DNA of 64,000 nt from Lysinibacillus fusiformis (GCF_002845985.1 NZ_PDFK01000003.1:124001-188000); one strand, 5' to 3'; positions 50,825 through 61,611 are shown, counted from the first letter of the stretch. The notes: generated by a model from the letters alone, not told the origin. Translations and numbers: made by a program.

Positions 50825-52024
50825 TTAGTCCATTTTTTGAATAAAGACGACCTTCAAATAATTAAATTCAGGGTATTCACGTGAAACACGGAAATCCTTT
50901 GGTAAACCGTATTCCTCTACAATTTTATAGCGTGTACGGGTTTCTTTAAATGCTTGGTCAATAAAGCCTTTGAACTTTTTCATCCCAAAGCTAGCATTAT
51001 TTGTGGAAGCGACAATGATGCCATTTTTAGCGGTAATAGCAATGGCATCCTTCAGTAATTTAGGGTAGTCCTTTGCTGTTGAAAATGTCATTTGCCTCGT
51101 ACGGGCAAAGCTAGGTGGGTCTAATACAACAAGATCAAATTGTAAGGCGTGACGCTGCGCATATTTAAAATAATGGAAAACGTCCATTACTTTAATATCC
51201 TGTGCTTCATAATCAATTTGATTCACACTGAATTGCTCAATGGTTTTGGCAAGACTGCGTTTAGCTACATCCACACTTGTTGTTTTCATGGCGCCTCCTA
51301 GAGCAGCTGCCACTGAAAATGCTCCTGTATAGGAGAATGTATTAAGCATGTTTGTATGGTTTGCATAACGCTCACGAATAGCCAAACGTACCTCGCGTTG
51401 ATCTAGGAAAATCCCCGTCATCGCTCCGTCGTTTAAATGAACTGCGTATGTCATACCATTTTCCTTCACCATGATTGGAAATTCACCAGGCGTGCCCGTC
51501 ACAAAATCATCCTGTTCAATATACTGCCCTTTGCTATCAAAGCGTTTTTTCTCATAAATAGCTTGGTAGTTCACCGTCTCAGCAAGCGCCTCATATACGA
51601 CATCTTTCAAGGAGTAAATGCCCTCACTATACCAGCTCACCATGTAGTAGCCATTAAAAAAGTCAATCGTGAGACCGCCGATGCCATCTCCTTCACCATT
51701 AAATACACGAAAGGCTGTTGTGTTTTCATTGTTGAAAAATGCTGCACGATTGTCGATGGCTTTTTTGAATTTTTTCATGAAAAAAGTCTTATCGATGGTT
51801 TCGTTCACATCAGTTGTTAGCACCCAGCCAATCCCTTTATTTTGAATACCGTAGTATCCTGTACCAATAAAACGATTATGGTGATCCATGAGCTTGAGAA
51901 GCGTACCTTGCTCAGAAGGTAGGCGTCTTGCATCGACCGCATCCTTTGAAATAAGTGGATAGCCTTTTTTTAATTGCTCAGAATAGGGCAGTTGTATTTG
52001 TAATGTCATTGTTTGTGTCATCAT
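50825..52024 (-). CDS. 23S rRNA methyltransferase, RlmI/YwbD type
   Basis: 399 residues from the ATG at 52024 (AAAGGATGAC upstream; a second ATG follows at once). PUA-type N-terminal domain (about 1-80), then a class I methyltransferase: GMTYAVHLNDGAMTGIFLDQ, motif I NMLNTFSYTGAFSVAAALGG, and motif IV VVLDPPSFARTRQ. The DPPSF motif groups it with RlmI (5-methylcytosine) and with YwbD, which modifies guanine; which base is modified here cannot be told. Monocistronic. Confidence 0.85.
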   Translation of the reverse strand: MMTQTMTLQIQLPYSEQLKKGYPLISKDAVDARRLPSEQGTLLKLMDHHNRFIGTGYYGIQNKGIGWVLTTDVNETIDKTFFMKKFKKAIDNRAAFFNNENTTAFRVFNGEGDGIGGLTIDFFNGYYMVSWYSEGIYSLKDVVYEALAETVNYQAIYEKKRFDSKGQYIEQDDFVTGTPGEFPIMVKENGMTYAVHLNDGAMTGIFLDQREVRLAIRERYANHTNMLNTFSYTGAFSVAAALGGAMKTTSVDVAKRSLAKTIEQFSVNQIDYEAQDIKVMDVFHYFKYAQRHALQFDLVVLDPPSFARTRQMTFSTAKDYPKLLKDAIAITAKNGIIVASTNNASFGMKKFKGFIDQAFKETRTRYKIVEEYGLPKDFRVSREYPEFNYLKVVFIQKMD

Positions 52025-52083
52025 GTCATCCTTTAAAAAACGTTTTGCTCTATTATCGCACTGTTTGAGCTGGATAGCCAAAC

Positions 52084-53001
52084 TTATTTCAAGAATTCCA
52101 CAATTTTTGCCACCGTTTCGTTTGTGGCATCTTCAAAATAATTCATTTTACTGAAATAACTATGAATTAGACCTGGCATTGTGACATGTTCTACTGCAAC
52201 GCCACCAGCTTTTAGTTTTTCTGCATAGCTTAGTCCTTCATCATAGAGAACATCAGCCTCAGCAGCTATGATGATTGTTTTAGGCATGTTACGAACATTC
52301 TCTAGCTGAAGAGGGGACACGAGCGGGTTTGTAAAGTTTGCTTCATCTGTATAATGCTGAGAGAACCACTGCATGCCCTGTGCATCTAAGCCGTAGTTTT
52401 CACCAAAAAGCTGATAGGATTCCGTTGTAAAGTCGACATTTGTCACGGGATAGATTAGTGCTTGAGCTTGTAACGCTGGACCACCCAATGTAGTAGTTAA
52501 GTAAGCAACAACGGTAGCTAAATTTCCACCTGCACTGTCCCCAGCAACAGTTAAGCGATTGACATCTCCACCAAAGGCTTTGATATGCTCAGACACCCAT
52601 ACTAAGCTATCGTAGGCATCATATAAGGGAGTTGGGAAGGGGTATTCTGGTGCTAAACGATAGTCTACTGATACGACAATCGCCTGTGCTTGGTCTGCTA
52701 ATAGCTGACAGCCTGCATCGACAGACTCTAAATTGCCGTAAACCCAGCCACCACCATGGTAATAAACAATGACAGGTAATGTTTTGTCAAGGACAGGCGT
52801 ATAGAGACGAAGTGTAATGGCAGCTCCATCTCGCACCGTAATATTGTAATCCTTGATGGATGCTAGCTTTGGTCTGTGTGGTGATTGCCAAAGCGTAGCT
52901 GTGCGCATTGCTCTTGCTTCCTGTGGGGTAACTTGGTAATAAGGTGTGCCCGTATGCTGGGCTTCAATATAATGAACAGCTTCTTTTCTTAAAGTAGTCA
53001 T
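52084..53001 (-). CDS. Alpha/beta hydrolase of the HSL family
   Basis: 305 residues. Oxyanion motif YYHGGGWVYGNLE (about 82-94), nucleophile VAGDSAGGNLA (about 154-164), Asp and His in EADVLYDEG and GLIHSYF. Hormone-sensitive-lipase-type carboxylesterase. Three in-frame ATGs lie close together; the third (53001) has the best spacing to AAAGGA. Cytoplasmic. Substrate unknown. Confidence 0.85.
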   Translation of the reverse strand: MTTLRKEAVHYIEAQHTGTPYYQVTPQEARAMRTATLWQSPHRPKLASIKDYNITVRDGAAITLRLYTPVLDKTLPVIVYYHGGGWVYGNLESVDAGCQLLADQAQAIVVSVDYRLAPEYPFPTPLYDAYDSLVWVSEHIKAFGGDVNRLTVAGDSAGGNLATVVAYLTTTLGGPALQAQALIYPVTNVDFTTESYQLFGENYGLDAQGMQWFSQHYTDEANFTNPLVSPLQLENVRNMPKTIIIAAEADVLYDEGLSYAEKLKAGGVAVEHVTMPGLIHSYFSKMNYFEDATNETVAKIVEFLK

Positions 53002-53162
53002 CTTCATCATTCCTTTATCGTGACGTTGGATATCTCTATTATAAACTATTCATATAATTTTACTAGGATTTAATTTTATAAAAAGAAAATTCATTCATAA
53101 ATGAGGTGAAATACGCTCATTATGTTTATAATAAAAAAGATGAAAGTATTTGGAGGGACAGT

Positions 53163-53639
53163 ATGATTTCTTTAATTGTGGCACATGATGACAACCATGT
53201 CATTGGTTATAACAACGGGATGCCTTGGCATTTACCAGGAGATTTGCAGTATTTTAAAGAGAAAACAATGGGTAAGCCGATGATAATGGGACGTAAAACA
53301 TTCGAATCCATTGGTCGTCCACTTCCAGGGCGTCGCAACATTGTCATTACGCGCGAAGAGAACTACCAAGCGGATGGTATTGAAATCGTGACAAGCTTAG
53401 AGGAAGCATTAGCACAAGCTGGAGATGTACCTGAAATCATGATTATTGGTGGTGAGCAAATTTTCCGTTTAGTGATGGAGAAGGCAGATCGTTTATATAT
53501 TACAAAAATTAATCATGCCTTCCAAGGAGATACCTATTTCCCAAGCTATGAGCAGGATTTTATTGAAATATCATCAGAAAAGCCTGAAACAGCACCAGAA
53601 GGCTATACATTCCAATATCAAATTTTTGAACGTAAATAG
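53163..53639 (+). CDS. folA: Dihydrofolate reductase
   Basis: 158 residues from the ATG at 53163 (TTTGGAGGGACAGT upstream). MISLIVAHDDNHVIGYNNGM, MPWHLPGDLQYFKEKT with the catalytic acidic residue in this segment, and MIMGRKTFESIGRPLPGRRN are diagnostic. Reduces dihydrofolate made by ThyA (34.6 kb). In relatives the two genes are neighbours; here they are separated by yuxL, the B12 loci and others. Confidence 0.95.
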   Translation: MISLIVAHDDNHVIGYNNGMPWHLPGDLQYFKEKTMGKPMIMGRKTFESIGRPLPGRRNIVITREENYQADGIEIVTSLEEALAQAGDVPEIMIIGGEQIFRLVMEKADRLYITKINHAFQGDTYFPSYEQDFIEISSEKPETAPEGYTFQYQIFERK

Positions 53640-53697
53640 TGGTGAGACAAGCGCGGTTTTAGTAGACCGTGCTTATTCTGCGTTTAGGGGAGATTCG

Positions 53698-54192
53698 ATG
53701 GGAAAAATAACATTATTGAGTGGAGAAATGGCTCATGTTGATTGTTTGAGCTGTGCAATCACAAGTGGACAAATTGAACCCAATGGAGGTGTTGTCGTTG
53801 AAACGGATTATTTTCACGCTCACCAGGATGTAGCGTACCCCATAAAGGGATTAGTCATTTTAGCTTCAAAACGTCATATTCATGGCTTCGATGAATTAGA
53901 AGAACATGAAAAAATGGACTATATTAACCTCTTAACAACAATTAGAAAGGCTCAAAGGGAAGTATTAGGTATAGAATATGTTTATTACTTTTACAATGAA
54001 GATACGACACACCACTTTCATACTTGGATGGTGCCTCGCTATGAGTGGATGAATGGATTTGGGCGTTCTGTTGAATCCCTAAGACCAATTTTACTGCATG
54101 CTAGGCATAAATTGAATGATGAAGAGAATGACAAAGAGGTAAAGGAAGCCATTGCGCTTTTACGAGAATCCATAAAAAAACGCTCCTTATGA
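53698..54192 (+). CDS. HIT-like family protein
   Basis: 164 residues, ATG at 53698 after AGGGGAGATTC. Near the C-terminus DTTHHFHTWMVPRYEWMNGF carries the H-x-H pattern of the HIT superfamily (nucleotide hydrolase/transferase); GLVILASKRHIHGFDELEEH resembles the family's middle strand and helix. Shorter spacing of histidines than in standard HIT motifs leaves some doubt. Follows folA by 58 bases and may be co-transcribed. Confidence 0.6.
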   Translation: MGKITLLSGEMAHVDCLSCAITSGQIEPNGGVVVETDYFHAHQDVAYPIKGLVILASKRHIHGFDELEEHEKMDYINLLTTIRKAQREVLGIEYVYYFYNEDTTHHFHTWMVPRYEWMNGFGRSVESLRPILLHARHKLNDEENDKEVKEAIALLRESIKKRSL

Positions 54193-54208
54193 AGGGAGCC
54201 TTTTTTTA
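54178..54208. terminator. Bidirectional terminator
   Basis: GCTCCTT and AAGGGAGC pair around ATG between convergent genes, with A and T runs; the stem overlaps the ends of both reading frames. Confidence 0.8.
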
Positions 54209-54841
54209 TAAATAGAAATAGACACAAGCATACATAGAAGCACAGCCCGCCAGTACAAAAAGGTGCCAAATCGCATGGTTGTAGGGTAGGGAGCGCCATG
54301 CATAAAACATTGCTCCAATGGTATAGAATAGCCCACCTGCTAGCAGCAAAGCAAAGCCATAAAAACCTAAGTAGAGATAAACGGGCTTAATGGCGAAAAT
54401 AATTAACCAGCCCATACCAATATAAAAAATCAAGGAAAGTACTTCGAAACGATTAATAAAGAAACATTTAAACAGTACACCGAGTACAGCGAGTGACCAA
54501 ATAATACATAATAATGTCAAGCCTAGTGTGCCACCAACAGCAATTAATAAAAACGGCGTATAGGTGCCGGCAATTAAAATATAAATGGACGAGTGGTCCA
54601 AAATAGCAAAAAAGTGTTTATATTTTCCTGGCATACTGTGTAGCAATGTAGACATTAAAAACAAAATGATGACAGACGCACCAAAAATGCTAAAGGTTGT
54701 AATATGTAGTGCATTTCCTGTTTGGACGGCTGCTAACAATAAGACAACCAGTGCCGGAATACTAACAACGAAACCAATACCGTGTGTAATGGCATTCCAT
54801 AGCTCTTCTTTCCATGATTTATAGTCAAATGAATCCACCAT
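54206..54841 (-). CDS. trhA: Hemolysin III family (PAQR-type) membrane protein
   Basis: 211 residues from the ATG at 54841 (AAAGGAGTGTTTCAA upstream). Seven helices; landmarks are ELWNAITHGIGF (metal-site His), STLLHSM, the middle LDHSSIYILIAGTYTPFLLI and the C-terminal YNHAIWHLFVL with the conserved histidines. Named YqfA/YplQ in relatives; the role in membrane fluidity is known only for E. coli-type TrhA. Confidence 0.85.
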   Translation of the reverse strand: MVDSFDYKSWKEELWNAITHGIGFVVSIPALVVLLLAAVQTGNALHITTFSIFGASVIILFLMSTLLHSMPGKYKHFFAILDHSSIYILIAGTYTPFLLIAVGGTLGLTLLCIIWSLAVLGVLFKCFFINRFEVLSLIFYIGMGWLIIFAIKPVYLYLGFYGFALLLAGGLFYTIGAMFYAWRSLPYNHAIWHLFVLAGCASMYACVYFYL

Positions 54842-55116
54842 TTGAAACACTCCTTTCGTTCATGTATTTACTATACCCCAATAATTTATTCTTGAACATT
54901 TACATTTGTCATATATTTCATATCAAAAATGTCATAAGGCTGTCATATTCTTTGAGGGGCATTGATAGACAAGAGGTGGGCGAAAACGCTATAGTATCCA
55001 AGGTAGCGTTTACATGCAAGTTAGGACAGGGCATTACCTAATGACAAATGTCATGTTTACATAATGATTCATTAGTCTATATAATAAATTTTAATGAAGT
55101 AAAAGGATGTGTCGAA

Positions 55117-55959
55117 GTGGGACGAATTCATATAATAACGGACTCAACTTGTGATTTAACAAAAGAAGAAGTAGCACAACATGGCATACATATCGTGCCT
55201 TTAACGATTCAAATTGATGGTCAAACATATACAGATGGTGTGGATTTAGAGCCGCAGTCTTTTTTAGGCTTAATGAAAAATGCGAAAAATTTACCGAAAA
55301 GTTCACAGCCAGCTCCAGGGAAATTTAAAGAATTATATGATGAGCTTGGAAAAGATGGGGATCGAATTATCTCCATCCATATGACAGGTGGTATGAGCGG
55401 AACAGTGGAATCGGCACGCCAAGCGGCACAAATGACAGACGCTGATGTAACAGTCATCGACTCACGCTTTATAGCGATTGGTCTCGCTATTCAACTACGT
55501 GAAGCCATCCGCATGCGTGATGAGGGCGCAACCGTAGAGGAAATTGTGGCACGTCTGGACAAAGTACGTGACAATACCTACCTATATGTTATTGTAGATA
55601 CGCTTGAAAACCTAATTAAAGGTGGTCGAATTGGTAAAGGAAAGGGCTTTATCGGTTCACTTCTAAACATCAAAGTCATTGCCAACCTTGAAGGCGGCGT
55701 TTACAACCCTGTATCAAAAGTACGTAGCCATAAGCAGGTAGTCAATTACTTATTTAAACAATTTCAAGAAGACACAGCTGGAAAAACAGTCAAGGCAGTG
55801 GGCATTTCCCATGCAGATGGCCTATTAACGATGGGCAATCCATTAAAAGCCTTAATCGAAGAGACGGGTTTTAACGATGTAGAAATTGCATTCACATCCC
55901 CAATCATCTCGACACACACAGGCCCAGGAGCCATCGGTTTTATTTATTTTGCAGAATAA
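55117..55959 (+). CDS. DegV family fatty-acid-binding protein
   Basis: 280 residues from the GTG at 55117 (AAAAGGATG upstream). Family core: IHIITDSTCDLTKEEVAQHG at the N-terminus, LPKSSQPAPGKFKELYDEL, MTGGMSGTVESARQAA and GPGAIGFIYFAE at the end. DegV proteins hold a fatty acid and, as FakB, feed the kinase FakA in Firmicutes. Monocistronic; terminator follows. Confidence 0.9.
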   Translation: MGRIHIITDSTCDLTKEEVAQHGIHIVPLTIQIDGQTYTDGVDLEPQSFLGLMKNAKNLPKSSQPAPGKFKELYDELGKDGDRIISIHMTGGMSGTVESARQAAQMTDADVTVIDSRFIAIGLAIQLREAIRMRDEGATVEEIVARLDKVRDNTYLYVIVDTLENLIKGGRIGKGKGFIGSLLNIKVIANLEGGVYNPVSKVRSHKQVVNYLFKQFQEDTAGKTVKAVGISHADGLLTMGNPLKALIEETGFNDVEIAFTSPIISTHTGPGAIGFIYFAE

Positions 55960-55966
55960 TAGTGAG

Positions 55967-56001
55967 GAGCTACTACATAAGTAATTGTAGTGGCTTTTTT
56001 T
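55967..56001 (+). terminator. Terminator after degV
   Basis: AGCTACTAC and GTAGTGGCT (one G-T) over 9 bases, then seven T. Confidence 0.8.
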
Positions 56002-56019
56002 CATGCTTAGATCATATTG

Positions 56020-56222
56020 GACACATTCGAGAGATGAGCGTTTTGTACGACTGCACTCTAAATAAGAGCGCTTTACCGCTAAAGAAGAGTAGCTTCGCAT
56101 TTGCCTCAAGGCTGAGCGGCTTCGAATGAGGCATGGGCGCATTTGCCTCAAAGCTGAACGTCTTGGAATCAGATGAGGGTACTGCCATCAAAGGTGAGCG
56201 ACTTTACTCGAAATAAAACACT
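56020..56222. repeat. Degenerate tandem repeat with 21-nt period
   Basis: The core TGAGCG or a one-base variant recurs at 56035, 56065, 56086, 56113, 56134, 56155, 56174 and 56195; the steps are 30, 21, 27, 21, 21, 19 and 21. Best-preserved units: AAAGGTGAGCGACTTTACTCG and AAGGCTGAGCGGCTTCGAATG. Begins about 30 bases after the degV terminator; ends about 170 bases before ypmR. Consensus differs from those of the arrays at 44.3 and 59.0 kb. Confidence 0.75.
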
Positions 56223-56392
56223 TCACCACCAATCATGAACAAACACTAGCTATTCCTATTATAAAGCCACATTACCCAGTGAAGAAACTTGGCAGGAGCA
56301 CAAAATTATGGAGAACTAAGGGTTAGTCACTTTTCATTGCGGCATGAACTATTCTATAATAGAAGTAATAGAAAGGGATGGAAGGTGGTCAA

Positions 56393-57322
56393 ATGGACAT
56401 TTGGCGATTTATGTTGTCGTGTTTGACCGTCTTAGTACTAAGTGGTTGTGCAATATCAATCGATGAACCGAATCCGCAAGCAGAACCTGACGGTGAGCAA
56501 GCAGGGACGGAGCAAGATATGACGCAGGATGAGCAACAAACAGAGGATGAGGAAAAACCCTCTAAGAATATGTTGACACAAATATTTGAACATTTTTTTG
56601 AGCCATCAGCAGAGGATTTATCGCAAATTGATGAAGAACAAGCAAAGCAACTACATTACTTGGCACTTGGAGATTCGTTAACAGATGGTGTCGGTGATGA
56701 GTATAGTCAAGACGGTTATGTTGGAAGATTAGCAGATTCATTGCTCGCATGGCCCTCGATTTCAGATGTAGATGTAGATAATCGAGGCAAACGAGGTAGA
56801 CGCAGTGATCAACTACTAAAATTAGTGAAAAAAGGGCATTATGATGAAGAGTTGCAAGAAGCACAGCTTATTTCCTTAACAATGGGTGGCAATGATGTCA
56901 TGAAGGTCGTCAAGCAGGATTTATTTAACTTGAAGCGGGACGCTTTTGATAAGGAGCTGCGAGCATATAAAGAACGTTACAGCAAAATCGTAGAAGGCAT
57001 TCGTGCAAAAAATCCGACAGTGCCCATACTACTCATTGGTTTTTATAATCCATTTTCAATTGTAACCAATGAGGCGAATGAATTTGATACAATTATCACA
57101 GAATGGAATAATGTGATTGAAGAAGTAGCAAGCAAGGATTCCAATGCTTGCTATGTATCAGTAGAAGATTTATTTGATTCAAATGAAGAGCTCGTCTATC
57201 ATACAGATTTTTTCCACCCGAACGCAAAGGGATATGAAAAAATGACAGAGCGTATATTAGCAGCAATGGAGCAGTGTGGTATGGAAAAAAAGATTAACAA
57301 GGCAATAGGCTTCGAGGAGTGA
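56393..57322 (+). CDS. ypmR: GDSL/SGNH hydrolase lipoprotein, YpmR-like
   Basis: 309 residues from the ATG at 56393 (GGAAGGTGGTC upstream). Lipobox LSGC near Cys 17; an acidic low-complexity linker (about 25-60); then the SGNH domain with block I HYLALGDSLTDGVGDEYSQD (catalytic Ser), block III TMGGNDVMKV (Asn) and block V YHTDFFHPNAKGYEKM (Asp/His). Secreted esterase on the cell surface. Heads the ypmR-ypmS-msrA-msrB run, as in Bacillus subtilis. Confidence 0.88.
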   Translation: MDIWRFMLSCLTVLVLSGCAISIDEPNPQAEPDGEQAGTEQDMTQDEQQTEDEEKPSKNMLTQIFEHFFEPSAEDLSQIDEEQAKQLHYLALGDSLTDGVGDEYSQDGYVGRLADSLLAWPSISDVDVDNRGKRGRRSDQLLKLVKKGHYDEELQEAQLISLTMGGNDVMKVVKQDLFNLKRDAFDKELRAYKERYSKIVEGIRAKNPTVPILLIGFYNPFSIVTNEANEFDTIITEWNNVIEEVASKDSNACYVSVEDLFDSNEELVYHTDFFHPNAKGYEKMTERILAAMEQCGMEKKINKAIGFEE

Positions 57323-57326
57323 CAAA

Positions 57327-57908
57327 ATGAATAAATGGAAAGTCGCGTTTTTCGCCTTAGCAGGCACAGTGCTTTTTGCAATCCTCCTCGTCGTTTTTTT
57401 AGCAACTAGACCAGTGGATGGCGTCAACGTTGCGAAGAGTTCAGCAGGTGAAAGTGAAAGCAAAGGGAATGTACTCGTTGTGCAAACAACAACAAAGGAA
57501 TTAGAATCGATATCGAAAAAGTATTTAAAGGATGCAGCGAAGGGCTCACCTTTACCGCTTGATTTTACAATTGGTAATGATATTCAATTACGAAGCACCC
57601 TAACGGCATTTTATACGGAAGTTCCGATTTCCATGAATTTTGAACCGATTGTAGATGACAAAGGCAATATTATTTTAAAGCAGACGAGAATGAATGTTGG
57701 ACTACTGAAAATTCCACCAGAAACGACTATGAAAATTATGCGCGATTCGGTGGAATTTCCTTCATGGATTACGGTGCATCCGAATGAAGCGGAAATCTAT
57801 ATCGATTTATCCCGCATCAACATCGCTTCAGGATCACGTGTCCGTGCCAAAGAATTAGACTTACCAAATGATAAAATTCTATTGGAAATTATTGTTCCTG
57901 GTGAATAA
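57327..57908 (+). CDS. ypmS: YpmS family protein
   Basis: 193 residues, one N-terminal anchor (VAFFALAGTVLFAILLVVFL) and an outside domain with LDFTIGNDIQLRSTLTAFYT, then PISMNFEPIVDDKGNIILKQ of the YpmS family (DUF2140). Starts 5 bases after ypmR. Function unknown. Confidence 0.85.
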   Translation: MNKWKVAFFALAGTVLFAILLVVFLATRPVDGVNVAKSSAGESESKGNVLVVQTTTKELESISKKYLKDAAKGSPLPLDFTIGNDIQLRSTLTAFYTEVPISMNFEPIVDDKGNIILKQTRMNVGLLKIPPETTMKIMRDSVEFPSWITVHPNEAEIYIDLSRINIASGSRVRAKELDLPNDKILLEIIVPGE

Positions 57909-57920
57909 GGAGTGAAAACA

Positions 57921-58875
<955 letters not shown>

Positions 58876-58879
58876 TCCA

Positions 58880-58913
58880 ATCCTAGCAAGGTAGCTCTTG
58901 CTAGGATTTTTTT
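58880..58913 (+). terminator. Terminator after msrB
   Basis: ATCCTAGCAAG and CTTGCTAGGAT, perfect 11-bp stem around GTAGCT, then six T. Confidence 0.9.
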
Positions 58914-58960
58914 GTTTTGTAACCTTAAGGTGATGAATTTACTGATGAGGAGGAACTTGC

Positions 58961-59729
58961 AAAGTGGAAGGATAGACTTTGCAGATTGAAGGATAGAACT
59001 CATAGATCGATGGATAGAAGCAATAAAGTGGAGGATAGCTCAGCAAAATGAGAGGAGAGTCAGCAGAGTGAAGGAGAAAACGCTCAGATGGGTGGATAGA
59101 ACCAGCAAAGTAGAGGATAGAACTCATAGATCGATGGATAGAAGCAATAAAGTGGAGGATAGCTCAGCAAAATGAGAGGAGACTCAGCAGATTGAAGGAT
59201 AAAACGCTCAGATCGGTGGATAGAACCAGCAAAGTAGAGGATAGAACTCTCAAATCGATGGATAGAACCAATAAAGTGAAGGATAGCCCAGCAAAATGAA
59301 GAGAGACTCAGTAGATTGAAGGATAAAACGCTCAGATCGGTGGATAGAACCAGCAAAGTAGAGGATAGAACTCATAGATCGATGGATAGAAGCAATAAAG
59401 TGGTGGATAGCTCAGCAAAATGAGAGGAGACTCAGCAGATTGAAGGATAAAACGCTCAGATCGGTGGATAGAACCAGCAAAGTAGAGGATAGAACTCTCA
59501 AATCGATGGATAGAACCAATAAAGTGAAGGATAGCCCAGCAAAATGAAGAGAGACTCAGTAGATTGAAGGATAAAACGCTCAGATTGATGGATAGAACCA
59601 GCAAAGTAGAGGATAAAACTCATAGATCGATGGATAGAAGCAAAACGAAGGATAGCCCACCATTTCAACAGAGAATCCTTTATTTGAATGATCGAATCTT
59701 CAAATTGAAAGGACAGCCCCTCAAAATGC
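58961..59729. repeat. Large 21-nt tandem array with 124-nt higher-order repeat
   Basis: About 36 units of 20-21 bases with the core GAxGGATAGAAC. Typical units: AAAGTGGAAGGATAGACTTTG, AGATCGATGGATAGAAGCAAT, AAAGTAGAGGATAGAACTCAT. Six units form a 124-base block: the unit around GAAGGATAAAACGCTCAGAT recurs at 59191, 59315, 59439 and 59563 (with a diverged copy at 59067). Blocks alternate two versions, so 248-base copies are nearly identical. Toward 59640-59729 the units decay. The minus-strand frames that stay open (repeated FYPSIYE, SIHRSE) are by-products of the period; no ribosome binding site precedes them. Confidence 0.92.
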
Positions 59730-59730
59730 A

Positions 59731-59759
59731 GGAGGAACCAGCAAAATGCTGGATCCTCC
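59731..59759 (-). terminator. Terminator of the second chemoreceptor
   Basis: GGAGGAACCAGCA and TGCTGGATCCTCC pair (one mismatch) around AAA, 10 bases beyond the stop. The arms look like units of the 21-nt array turned into an inverted repeat. Confidence 0.75.
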
Positions 59760-59769
59760 TTCGAGTGAC

Positions 59770-61611
59770 TTATACTTTAAATTCGCTCACTAGGTTACGT
59801 AAGCTATCTGCTTGTTGGGCGAGCTCGGTGGCTGCTGCGTTGATTTCCTGCATGGATGCGGAGCCCTGTGTTGCGGCTGCCGCTGAGGTTACCGTGTTGG
59901 CTGCTGATTGCTCGGCATAGGCATTGACATGCACGAAGTCACTTGCTACTGCATTGCTAGAGTCAAGTGTAGTCGCAATTTTATCTACCATAGCTGCGAT
60001 AATCGTCGTTGTTTCCTCTGTATGCGTTAAAATATTGGCTAAGGATTGGTTCGTTTCATTTGTTACTTCCACGCCTCGGATAACAGTTGTCACTCCTTCA
60101 TGATTTTGGGCAATGATTGACGTAACTTCCTGCTGGATGGACGTCACAATCGTTGTTACTTCTTTCGCTGCGCTTTGTGATTGCTCTGCAAGCTTGCGAA
60201 CTTCATCTGCTACAACTGCGAAGCCTCGTCCATGTTCGCCAGCGCGTGCCGCTTCAATGGCCGCGTTTAATGCGAGAAGATTTGTTTGCTCAGAAATGGC
60301 TGTGATGGTGCCGATAATCGATGTGATGTCGGCAGATTTACGACCTAATGCTTCGACCGTGGACGTTGTGGAAGCCATCGTTTCTTCAATGGATTGCATA
60401 ACAAGCGAGGATTGTTCCACAGAGCGGCTGCCTTCATCGGCTGCTTGCTGCATAGCGACAGAGGCACGATGGACGGCACTTGCTTGTTCATTTAATTGAT
60501 GCACGGCATGCTCTAAGTCGCTCATCTTTTGCTGGGCACTATTCATACTTGAAATCGTATTGTCACTATCACTGGCAATATCAGCTGTGGCATCAGCAAT
60601 ATCCTGAATCGTTCGTGCATTTTCATCAGCTAACGACATCAGCTCCTGGCTACTGCTTGATACATGATCCGCTAATTCACTGACACGGCGAATTAAATTA
60701 GAAATTGACTCGATTAATGTATTCGTCGAGGCCGCAATGATTGAAAATTCATCACGATTACGTACTTTTACACGTCTTGTCAAATCGCCTCCTGCCTGTG
60801 CAATATCAAGGATGGAGTCATTAATAGCCTGTGTATTTCGTTTAAGTGATTTAAAGAGCATATAACCAAAAATGATGATTGCTAAAAAGCCAACAATTGA
60901 CACGATAAAGAACGTAGTAATGGAAAGATTGACCTGTTGATTAAGCTTGTCTAATTTGGTTTTATTCGACTCGTCCATGACCACATTAATAGATTCAATA
61001 TTGTTATCGATATGCGTTTTCATCGTTTCCCCGGTGGCACCCATCATGAGCTTACGGGCTTGTTCAAGTCCGAGTTCGTCGCGCATCGTCATGACTTTGT
61101 CTGAATAATCTAGGTAATTTTTATAATATTGCTCAATGGCCTGCATATGACTTAGCTCTACTTGTCGTTCTTGAAATTGTTCTTTTAAGGCAGACAGCTT
61201 TTTGTTAATAGTATCAATTTTCATATGATAAGAAGTAGAATAAATACCATTACCTGTAATTAAATAGGATTGTTCTAAATTTGTTAGTCGAGCAATTTCA
61301 TACGCAAGCTGATTGACAGTTAACTGCTCTTGGACGTTTTTCTTCGTAAAGTCTTCCATTTGCTGCTGCAAATTTTGTATATTGACATAAGACAATATAC
61401 CCATTATACCGTTAATCACAATAAGCAGCGCAAACATAATAAGCACTTTGCCCCGAATTAAATGGTAAAAACGTTGTCGTTTTACTTTAATAGGAGGGGG
61501 ATTGTTCCCGGGTTCCTCTTTTGTAGCAGCTTGCCTTTTCCTCAAAAAGCTAAGCATAAAGAGAGACGGGCGTTTTTTCGCTGTATTACGAGTTTTTTGA
61601 GTTTTTTTCAT
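59770..61611 (-). CDS. Methyl-accepting chemotaxis protein
   Basis: 614 residues from the ATG at 61611 (AGGAAGG 8 bases upstream). A basic cytoplasmic N-terminus of about 55 residues, helix 1 ([20 protein letters not shown]), an extracytoplasmic helical sensor (CHASE3/4HB type, about 75-235), helix 2 ([20 protein letters not shown]), HAMP, then the signalling helices with the invariant [20 protein letters not shown]. Ends next to the large repeat array. Ligand unknown. Confidence 0.9.
   Translation of the reverse strand: MKKTQKTRNTAKKRPSLFMLSFLRKRQAATKEEPGNNPPPIKVKRQRFYHLIRGKVLIMFALLIVINGIMGILSYVNIQNLQQQMEDFTKKNVQEQLTVNQLAYEIARLTNLEQSYLITGNGIYSTSYHMKIDTINKKLSALKEQFQERQVELSHMQAIEQYYKNYLDYSDKVMTMRDELGLEQARKLMMGATGETMKTHIDNNIESINVVMDESNKTKLDKLNQQVNLSITTFFIVSIVGFLAIIIFGYMLFKSLKRNTQAINDSILDIAQAGGDLTRRVKVRNRDEFSIIAASTNTLIESISNLIRRVSELADHVSSSSQELMSLADENARTIQDIADATADIASDSDNTISSMNSAQQKMSDLEHAVHQLNEQASAVHRASVAMQQAADEGSRSVEQSSLVMQSIEETMASTTSTVEALGRKSADITSIIGTITAISEQTNLLALNAAIEAARAGEHGRGFAVVADEVRKLAEQSQSAAKEVTTIVTSIQQEVTSIIAQNHEGVTTVIRGVEVTNETNQSLANILTHTEETTTIIAAMVDKIATTLDSSNAVASDFVHVNAYAEQSAANTVTSAAAATQGSASMQEINAAATELAQQADSLRNLVSEFKV

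Noticed and set aside
53515-53697. N-terminal extension of the HIT-like protein into folA
   Set aside because: The frame is open upstream, but a ribosome binding site and the natural start are at 53698; the extension is antiparallel-free overlap with folA codons.
59084-59604. Two identical 90-codon minus-strand proteins (FYPSIYE-type repeats)
   Set aside because: They are open frames created by a 21-nt tandem repeat, 248 bases apart; no ribosome binding site or plausible start; they lie between terminators.
58961-59729. CRISPR array
   Set aside because: Units follow each other without unique spacers, unit length is 20-21 bases with divergence inside every unit, and no cas gene is near.
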